Made by a program: the position numbers and the translations under genes. A stretch of DNA of 64,000 nucleotides from Leisingera sp. S132 (GTDB lineage Bacteria > Pseudomonadota > Alphaproteobacteria > Rhodobacterales > Rhodobacteraceae), in contig NZ_CP083553.1 in the NCBI RefSeq assembly GCF_025144465.1, positions 1,486,001-1,550,000 on the forward strand, written 5' to 3'. Positions 35,023 to 45,062 of the stretch are shown here, piece by piece. How positions within the stretch are numbered: the first letter of the stretch is position 1; every line of letters starts with the position of its first letter. The notes beneath the pieces are model-generated. The model was not told the origin of the DNA. It did not search any database and saw nothing but the letters and a program-made list of their open reading frames with translations.

Positions 35023-37113
35023 TTACTCGGCTGCGACCTTGATCACCGGCTTCATGCGCTCCAGCACGTCGTCGCTGAGGTGGCATTTGATCTGGTGGCC
35101 GCCGTCCAATGTGCGCACCGGCGGGACCTCCTTCTCGCACAGCCCGCCCGGCACTTCGGATTTCCAGCGGCAGCGGGTCTGGAACGGGCAGCCCGGCGGC
35201 GGGTTCATCGCCGAGGGAATGTCGCCTTCCAGAACGATGTGCTCTTTCTCCACGGAGGTATCAGCAATCGGCACCGCGCTCAGCAGCGCCTCGGTGTAGG
35301 GGTGGTAGGGCGGTGCAAACACCTGGTCGGTGTCGCCAAGTTCCACCACATGGCCGAGGTACATCACCATCACCCGGTCGGAGAGGTAGCGCACGATGCT
35401 GAGGTCGTGGGAGATGAACAGCAGCGTCGTCTTCTCGTTGCGCTGAATCTCCATCAGGAGGTCGGTGACCGCAGCCTGCACCGACACGTCGAGCGCAGAG
35501 ACCGGCTCATCCGCCACCACGATGCGGGCGCCGCCGGCAAAGGCGCGGGCGATGCCCACACGCTGCTTCTGGCCGCCTGACAGCTGCCGCGGCATCCGGT
35601 CGGCAAAGGCGCGGGGCAGTTTCACCAGGTCCAGAAGCTCCAGCATGCGCTTGCGCCGTTCGGCCTCTGAATCGCCGATGCCGAAGATTTCCAATGCCCG
35701 CATGATCTGACGGCCCACGGTCATCGAGGGGTTCAGAGTATCGAAGGGGTTCTGGAACACCATCTGCACGTCGGAGACGGTCTTGGTGTCACGCTCCTCG
35801 ATCGGGATCTGCTCGATGTTGCGGTTGTCGAGCAGGATCTGGCCCTCGGTGGCGGTTTCCAGTCCCATCAGCACCTTGGCGAAGGTGGATTTGCCGCAGC
35901 CGGACTCGCCGACAATGGCGAGGGTTTCGGATTCGCGGGCCTCGAAGCTGAGGGTTTCGTTGGCTTTCACCACCTTCTTATCGCCGCCGCCGAACAGGGC
36001 ATTGGCAGATACCTCATAGTATTTCTTGAGGTTATCGATCTTGAGGATGACCTTGCCGGGCGCGGTCTTTTCCTTCTGGTCGGCAAGCGTCAGAGGTGCA
36101 TTCCAGTCGATTTCCTGGAACTTCAGGCAGCGGGTTTCGTGCCGGTCATTGCCGTGCACCGGCGACATCGGGATGACCATGTCCTGATCGCAGCGGCCCT
36201 CCTCGAAGTAATCGCAGCGCGGGCCGAAGTTGCAGCCGTTTGGCCGTTCGTGGGGCAGCGGGAAGTTGCCCGGAATGGCCACCAGCGGACGCGAGTTCTT
36301 GTCGGCGCCGGGCAGCGGGATCGAGCGGAACAGCGCCTGGGTATAGGGATGCTGCATTTCGTCGAACACATCGTGGATCGAGCCGCGCTCCACTGCCTCG
36401 CCAGAGTACATCACGCACAAGCGGTCGCAGGTTTCCAGCACCAGGCCGAGGTTGTGGGAGATGAACAGCATCGAGGTGCCGTATTTCTTGCCCAGGTCCT
36501 TGACCAGTTCGACCACTGCGGCCTCCACCGTCACGTCCAGCGCGGTTGTCGGCTCGTCCAGAATCAGCAGCGACGGTTTCGACATCAGCGCCATTGCAAT
36601 CACGATCCGCTGCTGCTGGCCGCCCGACAGCTGGTGCGGGAAGGAATTCAGCATCCGCTCCGGGTCGGGCAGGCGCACGTCGGTCACCACTTCCAGCGCG
36701 CGCTGATAGGCTTCCTTTTCGCTGACGCCCTCGTGGATCATCGGCACTTCCATCAGCTGCTTGCCGATCTTCATCGCCGGATTGAGGCTGGCCATCGGCT
36801 CCTGATAGATCATCGCGATCTCATTGCCGCGGATGTCGCGGAGTTCTTCGGCGCTCATCTCCGCCAGATCGCGGCCCTTGAACTTGATGGTGCCGCCGAC
36901 GACACGGCCGTTCTTGCCCAGATCCTGCATGACGCCAAGCGCCACGGTGGATTTACCGCAGCCGGACTCGCCCACAAGGCCCACGGCCTCGCCGGGCTGA
37001 ACGGTGACCGAGAAATCCATCACTGCAGGAATTTCGCGCAACCGGGTGAAGAAGGAGATCGACAGCTTGTTAATCTCGAGGATCGGGCCGTCGTAGTCTG
37101 CCAGTTTGTTCAT
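35023..37113 (-). CDS. Fused double ATPase of a peptide/opine-type ABC importer (DppD-DppF fusion)
   Basis: A 696-residue protein with two complete ABC ATPase domains. Domain 1 (about 10-330) has Walker A GESGCGKST near 51-59, signature LSGGQQQR and ILDEPTTALD. Domain 2 (about 355-690) has its own GESGCGKST, LSGGQKQR and VADEPVSALD. Each is followed by the oligopeptide-type C-terminal extension with four cysteines or similar (for example CNFGPRC and CPFQTRC), typical of the Dpp/Opp subgroup. It powers uptake with the two permeases and binding protein encoded just upstream. Ribosome site GGGAGA. Confidence 0.92.
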   Translation of the reverse strand: MNKLADYDGPILEINKLSISFFTRLREIPAVMDFSVTVQPGEAVGLVGESGCGKSTVALGVMQDLGKNGRVVGGTIKFKGRDLAEMSAEELRDIRGNEIAMIYQEPMASLNPAMKIGKQLMEVPMIHEGVSEKEAYQRALEVVTDVRLPDPERMLNSFPHQLSGGQQQRIVIAMALMSKPSLLILDEPTTALDVTVEAAVVELVKDLGKKYGTSMLFISHNLGLVLETCDRLCVMYSGEAVERGSIHDVFDEMQHPYTQALFRSIPLPGADKNSRPLVAIPGNFPLPHERPNGCNFGPRCDYFEEGRCDQDMVIPMSPVHGNDRHETRCLKFQEIDWNAPLTLADQKEKTAPGKVILKIDNLKKYYEVSANALFGGGDKKVVKANETLSFEARESETLAIVGESGCGKSTFAKVLMGLETATEGQILLDNRNIEQIPIEERDTKTVSDVQMVFQNPFDTLNPSMTVGRQIMRALEIFGIGDSEAERRKRMLELLDLVKLPRAFADRMPRQLSGGQKQRVGIARAFAGGARIVVADEPVSALDVSVQAAVTDLLMEIQRNEKTTLLFISHDLSIVRYLSDRVMVMYLGHVVELGDTDQVFAPPYHPYTEALLSAVPIADTSVEKEHIVLEGDIPSAMNPPPGCPFQTRCRWKSEVPGGLCEKEVPPVRTLDGGHQIKCHLSDDVLERMKPVIKVAAE

Positions 37114-37149
37114 ATTCTTTTCTCCCTGTTGAGGCTGGAAGAGACAGGA

Positions 37150-37206
37150 TCCCTTTCATCTGGCCTCAAGTATCCCGGGGGTCCGGGGGCTGGCCCCCGG
37201 TCCCGC
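37150..37206 (-). repeat. Dispersed intergenic repeat, copy 3
   Basis: On the minus strand a GGGGGCCAGCCCCC stem is followed by GGGATACTTGAGGCCAGATGAA, the same core as at 2774-2836 and 20251-20288. It lies between the DppC-like permease and the ATPase gene inside one operon. Confidence 0.5.
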
Positions 37207-37215
37207 CGGTTTGGA

Positions 37216-38433
37216 TCAATCCCTCAGGCTTTCCTCGCGCAGGCCGTCGGCCAGCAGGTTGAGGCCCAGAACCAGCGTCAGCAGCGCGAAGGCAGGCGGC
37301 AGCGCCGGGTGCAGGTAGATCGACAAGAGCTTGCGCCCGTCATTGATGGTTGAACCCCAGTCCGGGCTTTCCGGCGGCAGGCCGAGGCCAAAGAAGCCGA
37401 GGGTGCCAAGCAGGATGGTGGTGTAGCCGATGCGGAGGCAGAAATCGACGATCAGCGGCCCGCGGGCGTTGGGCAGGATTTCCCACAGCATGATGTACCA
37501 GGGCCCTTCGCCGCGCGTCTGGGCAGCCGCCACATAGTCGCGGGTTTTGATGTCCAGCGTCAGGCCGCGCACGATGCGGAACACGGTGGGCGAGTTGACG
37601 AAGACCACCGAGACGAACACCACCAGGATACCGCCGGGGATGTCGAAGAAATCCAGCACTTTCGGCAGTCCCGGGATCTTGAAGCCGGTGCTGGTGTTGA
37701 TCAAGTAGCCGCCGTTGGAGACGAGCTGCAGATAGAGCCAGATCGCAATGCCAAGAACACCGGCCATCAGCGGGTTACGCAGCTTGGGCCGGGTGTAATA
37801 GCGCGAGTTCAGCAGCACGCCGATGAAGACGATGGGGAACATGAACAGGACAATCGCCATATAGTTCGGAACGCCGGTTGCCACGATCTCGGGCGTGACC
37901 AGCAGGTAGAACAGCAGGATCACCGGGAAGGCCAGGATCAGGTTCGCCAGGAACGACAGGATGGTGTCCAGCCGGCCGCCGTAGTAGCCGGCAGGCAGGC
38001 CCAGCGTAATGCCGACCATAAAGGCGAACAAAGTGGCCAGCGGGGCGATCTGCACAACCACCCAAGCTCCTTTGATCAAGCGGCTGAAGACGTCGCGGGC
38101 CAGGTTGTCGCCGCCCAGAAGGTACCATTGGTATTCTTCCTCGCCGAGGCCGCGGACCGGGGTGCCGGGCACCTTGTTCTTCATGCCGGAGACTTGAGAC
38201 AGCGGGTCATGCGTCACGATCATGTCCATCGCGCCGTAGATGCCGGTGAAGACCCAGAACATGACCAGGGCAAAGCCGATCATGCCGATGGGGCTGTCGA
38301 ACAGTTTGCCATAGAGCCCGAGGCGGCGCTTGAAGGCCGCAGAGAGGGCAAAGAGAATGAGAAGCGAAATCCAGACCGGCGACAGCTGGTAGAGGATCCG
38401 CGCGGTGATATCGAGTGCGCTAAGAGGTTCCAT
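37216..38433 (-). CDS. ABC importer permease (DppC/OppC type)
   Basis: A 405-residue inner-membrane permease with about six spans, longer than typical DppC because of an extra internal membrane stretch (about 185-260). The N-terminal segment and GLYGKLFDSPIGMIGFALVM resemble OppC_N. The EAA loop that contacts the ATPase is near 310-330 (YVAAAQTRGEGPWYIMLWEI). The start lies 15 bp after the DppB-like gene with AAGGAAGG overlapping its stop region, showing tight coupling. Confidence 0.88.
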   Translation of the reverse strand: MEPLSALDITARILYQLSPVWISLLILFALSAAFKRRLGLYGKLFDSPIGMIGFALVMFWVFTGIYGAMDMIVTHDPLSQVSGMKNKVPGTPVRGLGEEEYQWYLLGGDNLARDVFSRLIKGAWVVVQIAPLATLFAFMVGITLGLPAGYYGGRLDTILSFLANLILAFPVILLFYLLVTPEIVATGVPNYMAIVLFMFPIVFIGVLLNSRYYTRPKLRNPLMAGVLGIAIWLYLQLVSNGGYLINTSTGFKIPGLPKVLDFFDIPGGILVVFVSVVFVNSPTVFRIVRGLTLDIKTRDYVAAAQTRGEGPWYIMLWEILPNARGPLIVDFCLRIGYTTILLGTLGFFGLGLPPESPDWGSTINDGRKLLSIYLHPALPPAFALLTLVLGLNLLADGLREESLRD

Positions 38434-38448
38434 GCTTTGCTGCCTTCC

Positions 38449-39501
38449 TTAGGAGATCCGGATACGCGGGTTGAGGTACACGTAGCCAATGTCGGAGATC
38501 ATCTGGGTAATCAGAACAACGAACACGGACACCACGGACACAGCCAGCAGCAGGTCGATGTCGTTGTTGCCGGCAGCTTGCACCAGGATGAAGCCGAAGC
38601 CTTTGTAGTTGAACAGGGTTTCCACGATCACCACACCATTCAGCAGCCAGGGGAACTGCAGCATGATCACGGTGAAAGGCGCGATCAGCGCGTTCCTCAG
38701 CGCGTGTTTGATGACGATGTTGTGGAAGCTCACGCCCTTGAGGCGGGCGGTGCGGATGTATTGCGCGGTCATTACCTCGGTCATCGAGGCGCGGGTCATG
38801 CGGGCGATGTAGCCCATCCCGTAGAGCGCAATGGTCAGCACCGGCAGGAAGAAGTTTTCGAACGTCGGGTTGTCGGTTGCCGCAGTTGCGGTTCCCTTGA
38901 ACCACTTCAGGCCGACAGTGGACGATGTGAAGACGGCGATGAAGATAACGCCAGAGACATATTCGGGGGTTGCCGTGGTCAGAATGGAGACCGTCGACAG
39001 GCCGCGGTCGGTTGCCGAGCCCTCGCGCATCCCGGCCAGAACACCGATGATCAAGGCAGAGGGAACCATCAGCAGCAGCACCCAGCCCATCAGGCGCAGC
39101 GTGTTCAGCAGGCGCTCGGTGATGATGCTGGCCACATCCTTTTTGAAAACGCTGGAATATCCCCAGTCCCCTTGCAGGATGCCGCAGAAGGTCGGCGCAT
39201 TTGCAGCCTCCTCTGCACTGACCTCACCGGTGATGCAGCGGCCAGTGATGCCGTCTTCGCTCTCGCGGGTCCAGCCGGGCAGCACGCCCAGCCATTCGCC
39301 GTAGCGGCTGATCATCCAGCCGCTGTGGCCGTTCTTGTCCAGCCAGCTGGCCACGGCTTCATCCGTCATGCGGAAGTTGCCCTGGGTTTTGGCGAGTTTT
39401 TCGAGGTTGGGGTAGAGGTTCGTGAGGAAGAACACGATGAACGTCAGGCACAGGGCCGTCAGCAGCATCACGCCCGAACGGCGGAGAATGAAAAGTCCCA
39501 T
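38449..39501 (-). CDS. ABC importer permease (DppB/OppB type)
   Basis: A 350-residue inner-membrane permease. The characteristic N-terminal span is IILRR-like (MGLFILRRSGVMLLTALCLTF), with a periplasmic segment at about 40-130 and then five further spans. The EAA loop is near 250-270 (YIRTARLKGVSFHNIVIKHA). It forms the translocation pore with the DppC-like subunit. It follows the binding protein gene after a 118-bp spacer with a hairpin. Confidence 0.9.
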   Translation of the reverse strand: MGLFILRRSGVMLLTALCLTFIVFFLTNLYPNLEKLAKTQGNFRMTDEAVASWLDKNGHSGWMISRYGEWLGVLPGWTRESEDGITGRCITGEVSAEEAANAPTFCGILQGDWGYSSVFKKDVASIITERLLNTLRLMGWVLLLMVPSALIIGVLAGMREGSATDRGLSTVSILTTATPEYVSGVIFIAVFTSSTVGLKWFKGTATAATDNPTFENFFLPVLTIALYGMGYIARMTRASMTEVMTAQYIRTARLKGVSFHNIVIKHALRNALIAPFTVIMLQFPWLLNGVVIVETLFNYKGFGFILVQAAGNNDIDLLLAVSVVSVFVVLITQMISDIGYVYLNPRIRIS

Positions 39502-39572
39502 TTGGGTCCCCTGTCAGTCTGGCGGATCGGACCCGGCTCAAAGGGCGGGTCTCTTATCTTTTTAGCTGGAAA

Positions 39573-39597
39573 GCACCGCCCCGATTAGGGGCGGTGC
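39573..39597 (-). promoter_or_regulatory. Intercistronic hairpin in the ABC operon
   Basis: A 10-bp perfect stem GCACCGCCCC/GGGGCGGTGC with a 5-nt loop just after the binding-protein stop. It lacks a long T-run, so partial termination or 3'-end protection is likely, giving more binding protein than permease. Confidence 0.6.
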
Positions 39598-39619
39598 AAG
39601 TGTCAGGAACTGGCGGGGC

Positions 39620-41284
39620 TTAGGCTGCCCAGCCCCACTTGTAGTGGTGGTGTTCGAAGGAGACGTGCATGTCGGCACCGACAACACCCTCGCGCATGTG
39701 GCGGTACAGCGAACGCCAGTAGGGCTGGATGGTCACGCCTTCTTCCTGGATCAGGGCCTGGCCCTTGGCCGAGATTTCACGGCGCTTGTCAGCGTCGGCA
39801 ATCGAAAGGGCCTGCTCCAGCAGGGCGTCGAACTCAGGGTTGGACCAGCCGAACTCGTTCCAGGCTTCGCCCGACTTATAAGCCAGCGCCCAGATCTGCA
39901 CGCCCAGCGGGCGGTGGTTCCAGTTGGTCGAGGAGAACGGGTACTTGGCCCAGTCATTCCAGAAGGTCGAGCCGGGCAGAACAGTCCGCTTCACCTTGAA
40001 GCCAGCGTCGCGCAGCTGTGCCGCCACCGCGTCGGTGGTGTTCCGGCGCCAGTCATCGTCAATCGACAGGATTTCATGCTCGAAGTCCATCATGCCGGCT
40101 TCTTCCATCAGCGCCTTGGCGCCGGCGGGGTCAACCTTCTGCGGCGGCAGTTCGGCATATTCCGGATGGATCGGGCCAACGTGGTGGTTTTCTGCAGGCT
40201 CGCCGCGGCCTCCATAACCCAGTTCCAGGCAGACAGAGTTGTCGACGGCCATCTGGATCGCCTTGCGGACGCGCTTGTCTGCATAGGGTTTCTTGCCGTC
40301 GATTTCCGCCAGCTGGTTGGTGCGGATCACGATCGAGGACATGGTCACAACTTCGGACTTCTTGTAGCCGAGGCCATCCATCACGTCGATGAATTCACCA
40401 ACCGACTCATAGAGCATGTCCACTTCGTCAGATTCCAGAGCCGCCAGCCAGGACGACGGATCAGTGCCGAAATCCACGTATTCGATGCGGTCCAGCGCCG
40501 GCTTGCCGTAAATCGCCTCGCCCCACCAGGTGTGGTCGTCGTTGCGTTCCAGAACCGAGCGCACGCCGACTTCCAGCTCTGTCAGCAGGAACGGGCCGGT
40601 GCCGACGTTCTGGGTGAAGTCGTTGGTCTGGAAGGAAGAGTGCACGATGGCCGCCGGGTAGTCGGCCATGCCTGCAATCAGCGAAATGTCGGAGGCCGGC
40701 AGGTTCAGCTTGACGGTGTGGCTGTCCACAACCTCAATGCTGCCTTCAACCGCCTGGCCGGTGTCGCCGTCGACCAGGGTTGCGAAACGGCCGGCCATCG
40801 AGTTGCCTTCCAGGCCCTTGTCGCACCAGCCGGCGATATTGCGGGCAACATCTTCGGCGGTGAAGTCGTCACCGTTGTTCCACTTCACGCCTTTGCGGAC
40901 GTTCAGCGTGTAGACGGTGGCGTCTTCGTTGATTTCCCAGCTTTCCAGCAGCATGCCGGTGAAGGAGCCGTCGTTGTTGTATTCAACCAGGTATTCGATG
41001 GTGCCGCGGGTCTTGTTGGCCATCTGCGACCAGTCAAAGGTGCGCGGGTCCTTCAGCGGGCGGACTTCGGTCTGCACACGCAGGGTGCCGCCTTGCTGCT
41101 TCTCTTCTGCGGCTTTCACGGGAGCAGCCAGGCCGATCATGCCATAGGCCGCTGCTGCGGTGACGCCCAGCGAAGTGGCGCGGGTCAGGAACTCCCGGCG
41201 GTCCAGCTTGCCGTCCAGCACTTCCTTGGCGTGCATCTTGGCGGCCCAATGGATCGGGGCTCCGTTGATGGTGTCTTTGGTCAT
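39620..41284 (-). CDS. ABC importer substrate-binding protein (family 5), Tat-exported
   Basis: A 554-residue periplasmic solute-binding protein of the DppA/OppA class. The N-terminus has a long pre-region, then a twin-arginine motif DRREFLTRA (about 27-35), a hydrophobic stretch and PVKAAEE as probable cleavage region. This suggests Tat export in a folded state. The SBP5 core includes [20 protein letters not shown] near 127-146. Substrate cannot be told: peptides, glutathione, opines and sugars are all known for the class. It is the first gene of the operon, with GGGAGA as ribosome site. Confidence 0.92.
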   Translation of the reverse strand: MTKDTINGAPIHWAAKMHAKEVLDGKLDRREFLTRATSLGVTAAAAYGMIGLAAPVKAAEEKQQGGTLRVQTEVRPLKDPRTFDWSQMANKTRGTIEYLVEYNNDGSFTGMLLESWEINEDATVYTLNVRKGVKWNNGDDFTAEDVARNIAGWCDKGLEGNSMAGRFATLVDGDTGQAVEGSIEVVDSHTVKLNLPASDISLIAGMADYPAAIVHSSFQTNDFTQNVGTGPFLLTELEVGVRSVLERNDDHTWWGEAIYGKPALDRIEYVDFGTDPSSWLAALESDEVDMLYESVGEFIDVMDGLGYKKSEVVTMSSIVIRTNQLAEIDGKKPYADKRVRKAIQMAVDNSVCLELGYGGRGEPAENHHVGPIHPEYAELPPQKVDPAGAKALMEEAGMMDFEHEILSIDDDWRRNTTDAVAAQLRDAGFKVKRTVLPGSTFWNDWAKYPFSSTNWNHRPLGVQIWALAYKSGEAWNEFGWSNPEFDALLEQALSIADADKRREISAKGQALIQEEGVTIQPYWRSLYRHMREGVVGADMHVSFEHHHYKWGWAA

Positions 41285-41408
41285 TTAGGTCTCCCTGTCG
41301 TACCGTTCGGTCATTTTCTTGCGAAACGGATTTTGGCCCGGCGGCTGGCCAGGCGATTATGGTTCGAGTTTTGGATTAAAGTTTCCCCATGCCTGCATTC
41401 CGGCAGAG

Positions 41409-41465
41409 ATACGACGTTTCGTCAATGCACAGTTTCGTCGTTTCCGTGTAAAAATACGACATTTC
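41409..41465 (-). promoter_or_regulatory. Three-copy direct repeat upstream of the ABC operon
   Basis: ACGACGTTTC (41411-41420), TCGTCGTTTC (41435-41444) and ACGACATTTC (41456-41465) are direct repeats about two helical turns apart. The outer two extend to ATACGAC-TTTC. They lie 125-180 bp before the binding-protein start and next to an AraC-family gene. The whole 311-bp spacer (41285-41595) has no gene. Confidence 0.5.
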
Positions 41466-41595
41466 TGGCGTCGGTTTTCTTATTGGGAGCGGCATACATC
41501 CGCATACTGTTCAAAACTGCCCAGTAGTGGCGGCTAACGGATGCGTGAATTCGCGGCCCGAAGGACGCGTGCCGGGAAACCGCTGGCGGATCAGT

Positions 41596-42399
41596 CTATT
41601 GCAGTCTTCTGCAGGCGTTTGCGCGCAATTCGCTGGGAGGCTGGCCGGTGTGCTGCGAGATGAAGCGGGTGAAATAGGCGGCACTGCCAAAGCCCAGCCG
41701 GGCAGCGATGTCGCGAATGGGCAGATCTGAGGTGATCAGCAGAGTCCGCGCGGCGTGCAGCTGGCGCTCTGTCAGCAGGGCGGCTGCGGTCTTGCCGGTT
41801 GCGGCCTTGCAGACCCGGGTCAGATGCGTCGGCGTCACATTCAGGGCTGCCGCGTGTTCAGCCATGCTGAGCTGTCCGGCCTGGAGGCCGGCAATGCGCT
41901 GGCAATAGGCCTGGCAGAGGCGCTGTGCCGCGGTCAGCTTGCCTGCTGCCCCAGGCTGGCGCCGAAGGGCAACGGCGGCCAGCTCGCAGCGGGCCTGCAC
42001 GGCACGGTTCCAATGCGGTTCGCGTGCGGCCTGTTCGCGGCTGATGGCCTCGAAGTGGCCGGCCAGGCTGGTCTGCTCCTGCAGGCTGGCGAACCTCCTG
42101 TGCATCGGCTCTTCGGGGAAAGGCGGCAGCAAGGGGCCCGACATCGTCAGCACCTGGCCCAGGCACTGGCGCCCGAAATCCGCGGACCACAGCGTGCCTG
42201 CGGGAATGAAGATGACGCTATGCAGCCCAAAGCCGCGCTGCTCGCCATTCAGCATAAGGCGTCCCTGGCCGCGGGAGATCCAGATCAGCAGGTGGTCGCA
42301 GCGGCTGTGTGCCAGACAGGTTTGCCAGCCGCCGTCCGGAGCCAGCCGCACCAGCGGTGCGGTATGGAACTCTCTTGGGAAATCTGAATCAAATGGCAT
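41596..42399 (-). CDS. AraC-family transcriptional regulator
   Basis: A 267-residue regulator. The N-terminal cupin-like effector domain (about 15-110) has HLLIWISRGQGRLMLNGE near 36-53. The C-terminal AraC DNA-binding domain has two helix-turn-helix units (about 165-262): MAEHAAALNVTPTHLTRVCK and IRDIAARLGFGSAAYFTRFI. ATG at 42399 is used; a TTG 6 bp earlier is possible, and no strong ribosome site is visible. It points the same way as the ABC importer operon 311 bp downstream and is its likely regulator. Confidence 0.87.
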   Translation of the reverse strand: MPFDSDFPREFHTAPLVRLAPDGGWQTCLAHSRCDHLLIWISRGQGRLMLNGEQRGFGLHSVIFIPAGTLWSADFGRQCLGQVLTMSGPLLPPFPEEPMHRRFASLQEQTSLAGHFEAISREQAAREPHWNRAVQARCELAAVALRRQPGAAGKLTAAQRLCQAYCQRIAGLQAGQLSMAEHAAALNVTPTHLTRVCKAATGKTAAALLTERQLHAARTLLITSDLPIRDIAARLGFGSAAYFTRFISQHTGQPPSELRANACRRLQ

Positions 42400-42519
42400 G
42401 AGCAATTACTGGCAGAGGATCCGGTATCAGTGGCTGAAACAGCTCATGAATTGCTGATTCTGGCAAGTTTCCGCTTGCCGGAACCGGAAATGCCGGCAAT
42501 TTGACGGGCCGGCGGCAGC

Positions 42520-43380
42520 TCAGGCCAATGCGACCTGGTGCCAGTTTTTCATCCGGGCGCGGAACCAGCTGCGCTGGCGTTTGGCAAACTGCCGGGTGGC
42601 GACGGCAGAGCGCTCCTCTGCTTCCTCGAGCGTGAGATGGCCTTGGGCGTAGCCCATCAGTTCCGGCGCGCCGATGGCCTTGCAGGACGGCAGAACCGGA
42701 TCGTAGCGGCTGCGCATGGCCTCGATTTCTTCCAGGGCACCCTGATCCAGCATCAGGCCGAAGCGCCGGCGGATGCGGTCCTCCAGCCAGGTTTTGTCCG
42801 AGTTCAGTACCATTGCCGTGCAGTTTTCAAGCGGCAGGGCCGGGGCAGGAGTGTCGTCCTGCCAGCGGGCCAGGGGGCGCCCGGTGGCCCTCAGCACTTC
42901 CCAGGCGCGCTGTACCCGGGCCCGGTTCATCAGGTCGATGCGGCTGGCGGTTTCCGCATCCAGCTCTGCCCGCAGCGTCTCCAGCGGCAGGCCATCAGCT
43001 TCGGCCCGCACCGCGGGCGGCGTGGCGGGGATCTCGGCCATGCCTTCTGTCAGAGCGGTGAAGTAGAGGCCGGTGCCGCCGACGATGATCAGGCGCTCCG
43101 GCCCGTTCAGAAGCGGCAGCACCTCGCGCAGCCAATGGCCGGCAGAATAATCCGCGTCATAGGGCATATGCCCGTAAAGCGCATGCGGCGCCTGCGCCTC
43201 TTCCTCTGCCGAGGGGCGGGCGGTGATCACGCGCCAGCAATCGTAGACCTGGCTTGCATCTGCATTGACCACAATACCACCTTGGCGCGCCGCAATATCC
43301 AGCGCCAGCGCGGACTTTCCTGAGGCAGTGGGGCCGGCAATCAGCACAGGTTTGCCGGGGTCGATGTCGGGCAGGTTCAT
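42520..43380 (-). CDS. miaA: tRNA dimethylallyltransferase
   Basis: A 286-residue enzyme that adds dimethylallyl to A37 of tRNAs reading UNN codons. The P-loop [11 protein letters not shown] is near 16-26. Conserved [11 protein letters not shown] is near 39-49, near the catalytic Asp, and [14 protein letters not shown] near 100-113 is the family signature. It is slightly shorter than the usual 300-315 residues. It is divergent from pyrH and stands alone on the minus strand. Confidence 0.93.
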   Translation of the reverse strand: MNLPDIDPGKPVLIAGPTASGKSALALDIAARQGGIVVNADASQVYDCWRVITARPSAEEEAQAPHALYGHMPYDADYSAGHWLREVLPLLNGPERLIIVGGTGLYFTALTEGMAEIPATPPAVRAEADGLPLETLRAELDAETASRIDLMNRARVQRAWEVLRATGRPLARWQDDTPAPALPLENCTAMVLNSDKTWLEDRIRRRFGLMLDQGALEEIEAMRSRYDPVLPSCKAIGAPELMGYAQGHLTLEEAEERSAVATRQFAKRQRSWFRARMKNWHQVALA

Positions 43381-43509
43381 CGGGGTGCGGTCCGTCTTCT
43401 GGGCATGTTCCGCAAATATGCGCGGAAACTGCGCTGCGCGGATTGAATCCGCCAGCGATTTACTTCATTTTGCCGCGCAAATTAACCCTCACATCTTCTG
43501 GAGCGCAAC

Positions 43510-44259
43510 ATGCCTCAACCGCAAGACAAGCCGGAGCTGGATCCGGCCGCCGCCTATAAACGCGTCATGCTGAAAATTTCGGGCGAGGCGCTGATGGGCG
43601 ACCAGGGGTTCGGCCTGCATCCGCCGACCGTGCAGCGCATCGCCCGCGAGGTGAAGACCGTGCACGAAATGGGGGTGGAAATCTGTATGGTGATCGGCGG
43701 CGGCAACATCTTCCGCGGCCTGTCGGGCTCTGCCCAGGGGATGGAGCGCACCACCGCCGATTACATGGGGATGCTGGCCACGGTGATGAACGCGCTGGCC
43801 ATGCAGTCGGCGCTGGAAGGGCTGGGGGTGTTCACCCGGGTGATCTCTGCGATCCGCATGGATGAAGTCGCCGAACCCTATATCCGCCGCCGCGCCGTGC
43901 GCCACCTGGAGAAGAAACGGGTCTGCATCTTTGCGGCCGGCACCGGCAACCCCTATTTCACCACCGACACCGCCGCGACCCTGCGCGCCAACGAGATGGC
44001 CTGCGAGGCGATCTTCATGGGCAAGAACGGAGTGGACGGCATCTATGACAAAGATCCCAAGGAACACGCTGATGCGGTCCGCTATGACGAGATCAGCTAT
44101 GATGATGTCTTTGCCAAGCGCCTGAAGGTGATGGACGCCTCTGCCATCGCACTGGCGCGCGACAACAACCTGCCGCTGATCGTCTTCCCGCTGGATGAGC
44201 CGGGCGGCTTCCGCGGCATCCTGTCGGGTGAGGGCACTTACACCAAGGTTCAGGGCTGA
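43510..44259 (+). CDS. pyrH: Uridylate kinase
   Basis: A 249-residue UMP kinase of the amino-acid-kinase fold that makes [21 protein letters not shown] near 18-35 binds [16 protein letters not shown] near 62-74 binds UMP phosphate. The segment [12 protein letters not shown] is also typical. It is the usual first gene ahead of frr, but here a strong terminator separates the two. Confidence 0.96.
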   Translation: MPQPQDKPELDPAAAYKRVMLKISGEALMGDQGFGLHPPTVQRIAREVKTVHEMGVEICMVIGGGNIFRGLSGSAQGMERTTADYMGMLATVMNALAMQSALEGLGVFTRVISAIRMDEVAEPYIRRRAVRHLEKKRVCIFAAGTGNPYFTTDTAATLRANEMACEAIFMGKNGVDGIYDKDPKEHADAVRYDEISYDDVFAKRLKVMDASAIALARDNNLPLIVFPLDEPGGFRGILSGEGTYTKVQG

Positions 44260-44280
44260 GGTTCTGAAAAGGCATTTGTG

Positions 44281-44313
44281 AAACCGCCAGCGCGATAAGC
44301 GCTGGCGGTTTTC
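44281..44313 (+). terminator. Terminator after pyrH
   Basis: A 13-bp stem AAACCGCCAGCGC/GCGCTGGCGGTTT with a GATAA loop and a T-run, so frr probably has its own promoter in 44314-44489. Confidence 0.9.
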
Positions 44314-44489
44314 TTTGTCAGGACAAAGCCTGAGCCAGGGCGGCCGGATCAAAACCGTGAATTCCGCTGCTGGCAGGCTAAATCTTGCGGCACCGGCGGC
44401 GGCGAATCCTCCGCTTGATCGCTATACATCAGCCTTCCAATGGCTTATGAGCCAATGGAAGACCGCCTCAGATAAGGGGAGAGAGCAGC

Positions 44490-45053
44490 ATGTCTGATGA
44501 TTTTGAACTGGATACCGACGATCTGAAACGCCGCATGGAAGGCGCCATGGCCAACCTGCGCACCGAGTTTGCCTCGCTGCGTACTGGCCGGGCCTCGGCT
44601 TCGATGCTGGAGCCGGTGATGGTGGATGCCTACGGTTCGATGACGCCGATCAACCAGGTCGGCACCGTGAACGTGCCGGAGCCGCGCATGGTCACCATCA
44701 ACGTCTGGGACAAGTCGCTGGTGGGCAAGGTGGAGAAGGCGATCCGTGAATCCGGCCTGGGCATCAACCCGCAGCTTAACGGCACCATCATCATGCTGCC
44801 GATTCCGGAGCTGAACGAGGAACGCCGCCGGGAGCTGACCAAGGTTGCCGGCCAGTACGCCGAGCACGCCCGGGTATCGATCCGAAACGTGCGCCGCGAC
44901 GGTATGGACCAGATCAAGAAGGCCAAGGCCGACGGCATGTCGGAAGACGACCAGAAATTCTGGGAGGCCGAGGTCCAGGACCTGACCGACGCCATGATCA
45001 AGCATGTGGACGAGGCGCTTGAAACCAAGCAAGCCGAGATCATGCAGGTCTGA
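44490..45053 (+). CDS. frr: Ribosome recycling factor
   Basis: A 187-residue factor that, with EF-G, splits post-termination ribosomes. The two-domain L-shape is recognisable from [24 protein letters not shown] (about 26-49), [22 protein letters not shown], and the C-terminal three-helix bundle with RNVRRDGMD. Ribosome site GGGGAGAG. It is followed 9 bp later by uppS. Confidence 0.96.
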   Translation: MSDDFELDTDDLKRRMEGAMANLRTEFASLRTGRASASMLEPVMVDAYGSMTPINQVGTVNVPEPRMVTINVWDKSLVGKVEKAIRESGLGINPQLNGTIIMLPIPELNEERRRELTKVAGQYAEHARVSIRNVRRDGMDQIKKAKADGMSEDDQKFWEAEVQDLTDAMIKHVDEALETKQAEIMQV

Positions 45054-45062
45054 CGGGCTGTA

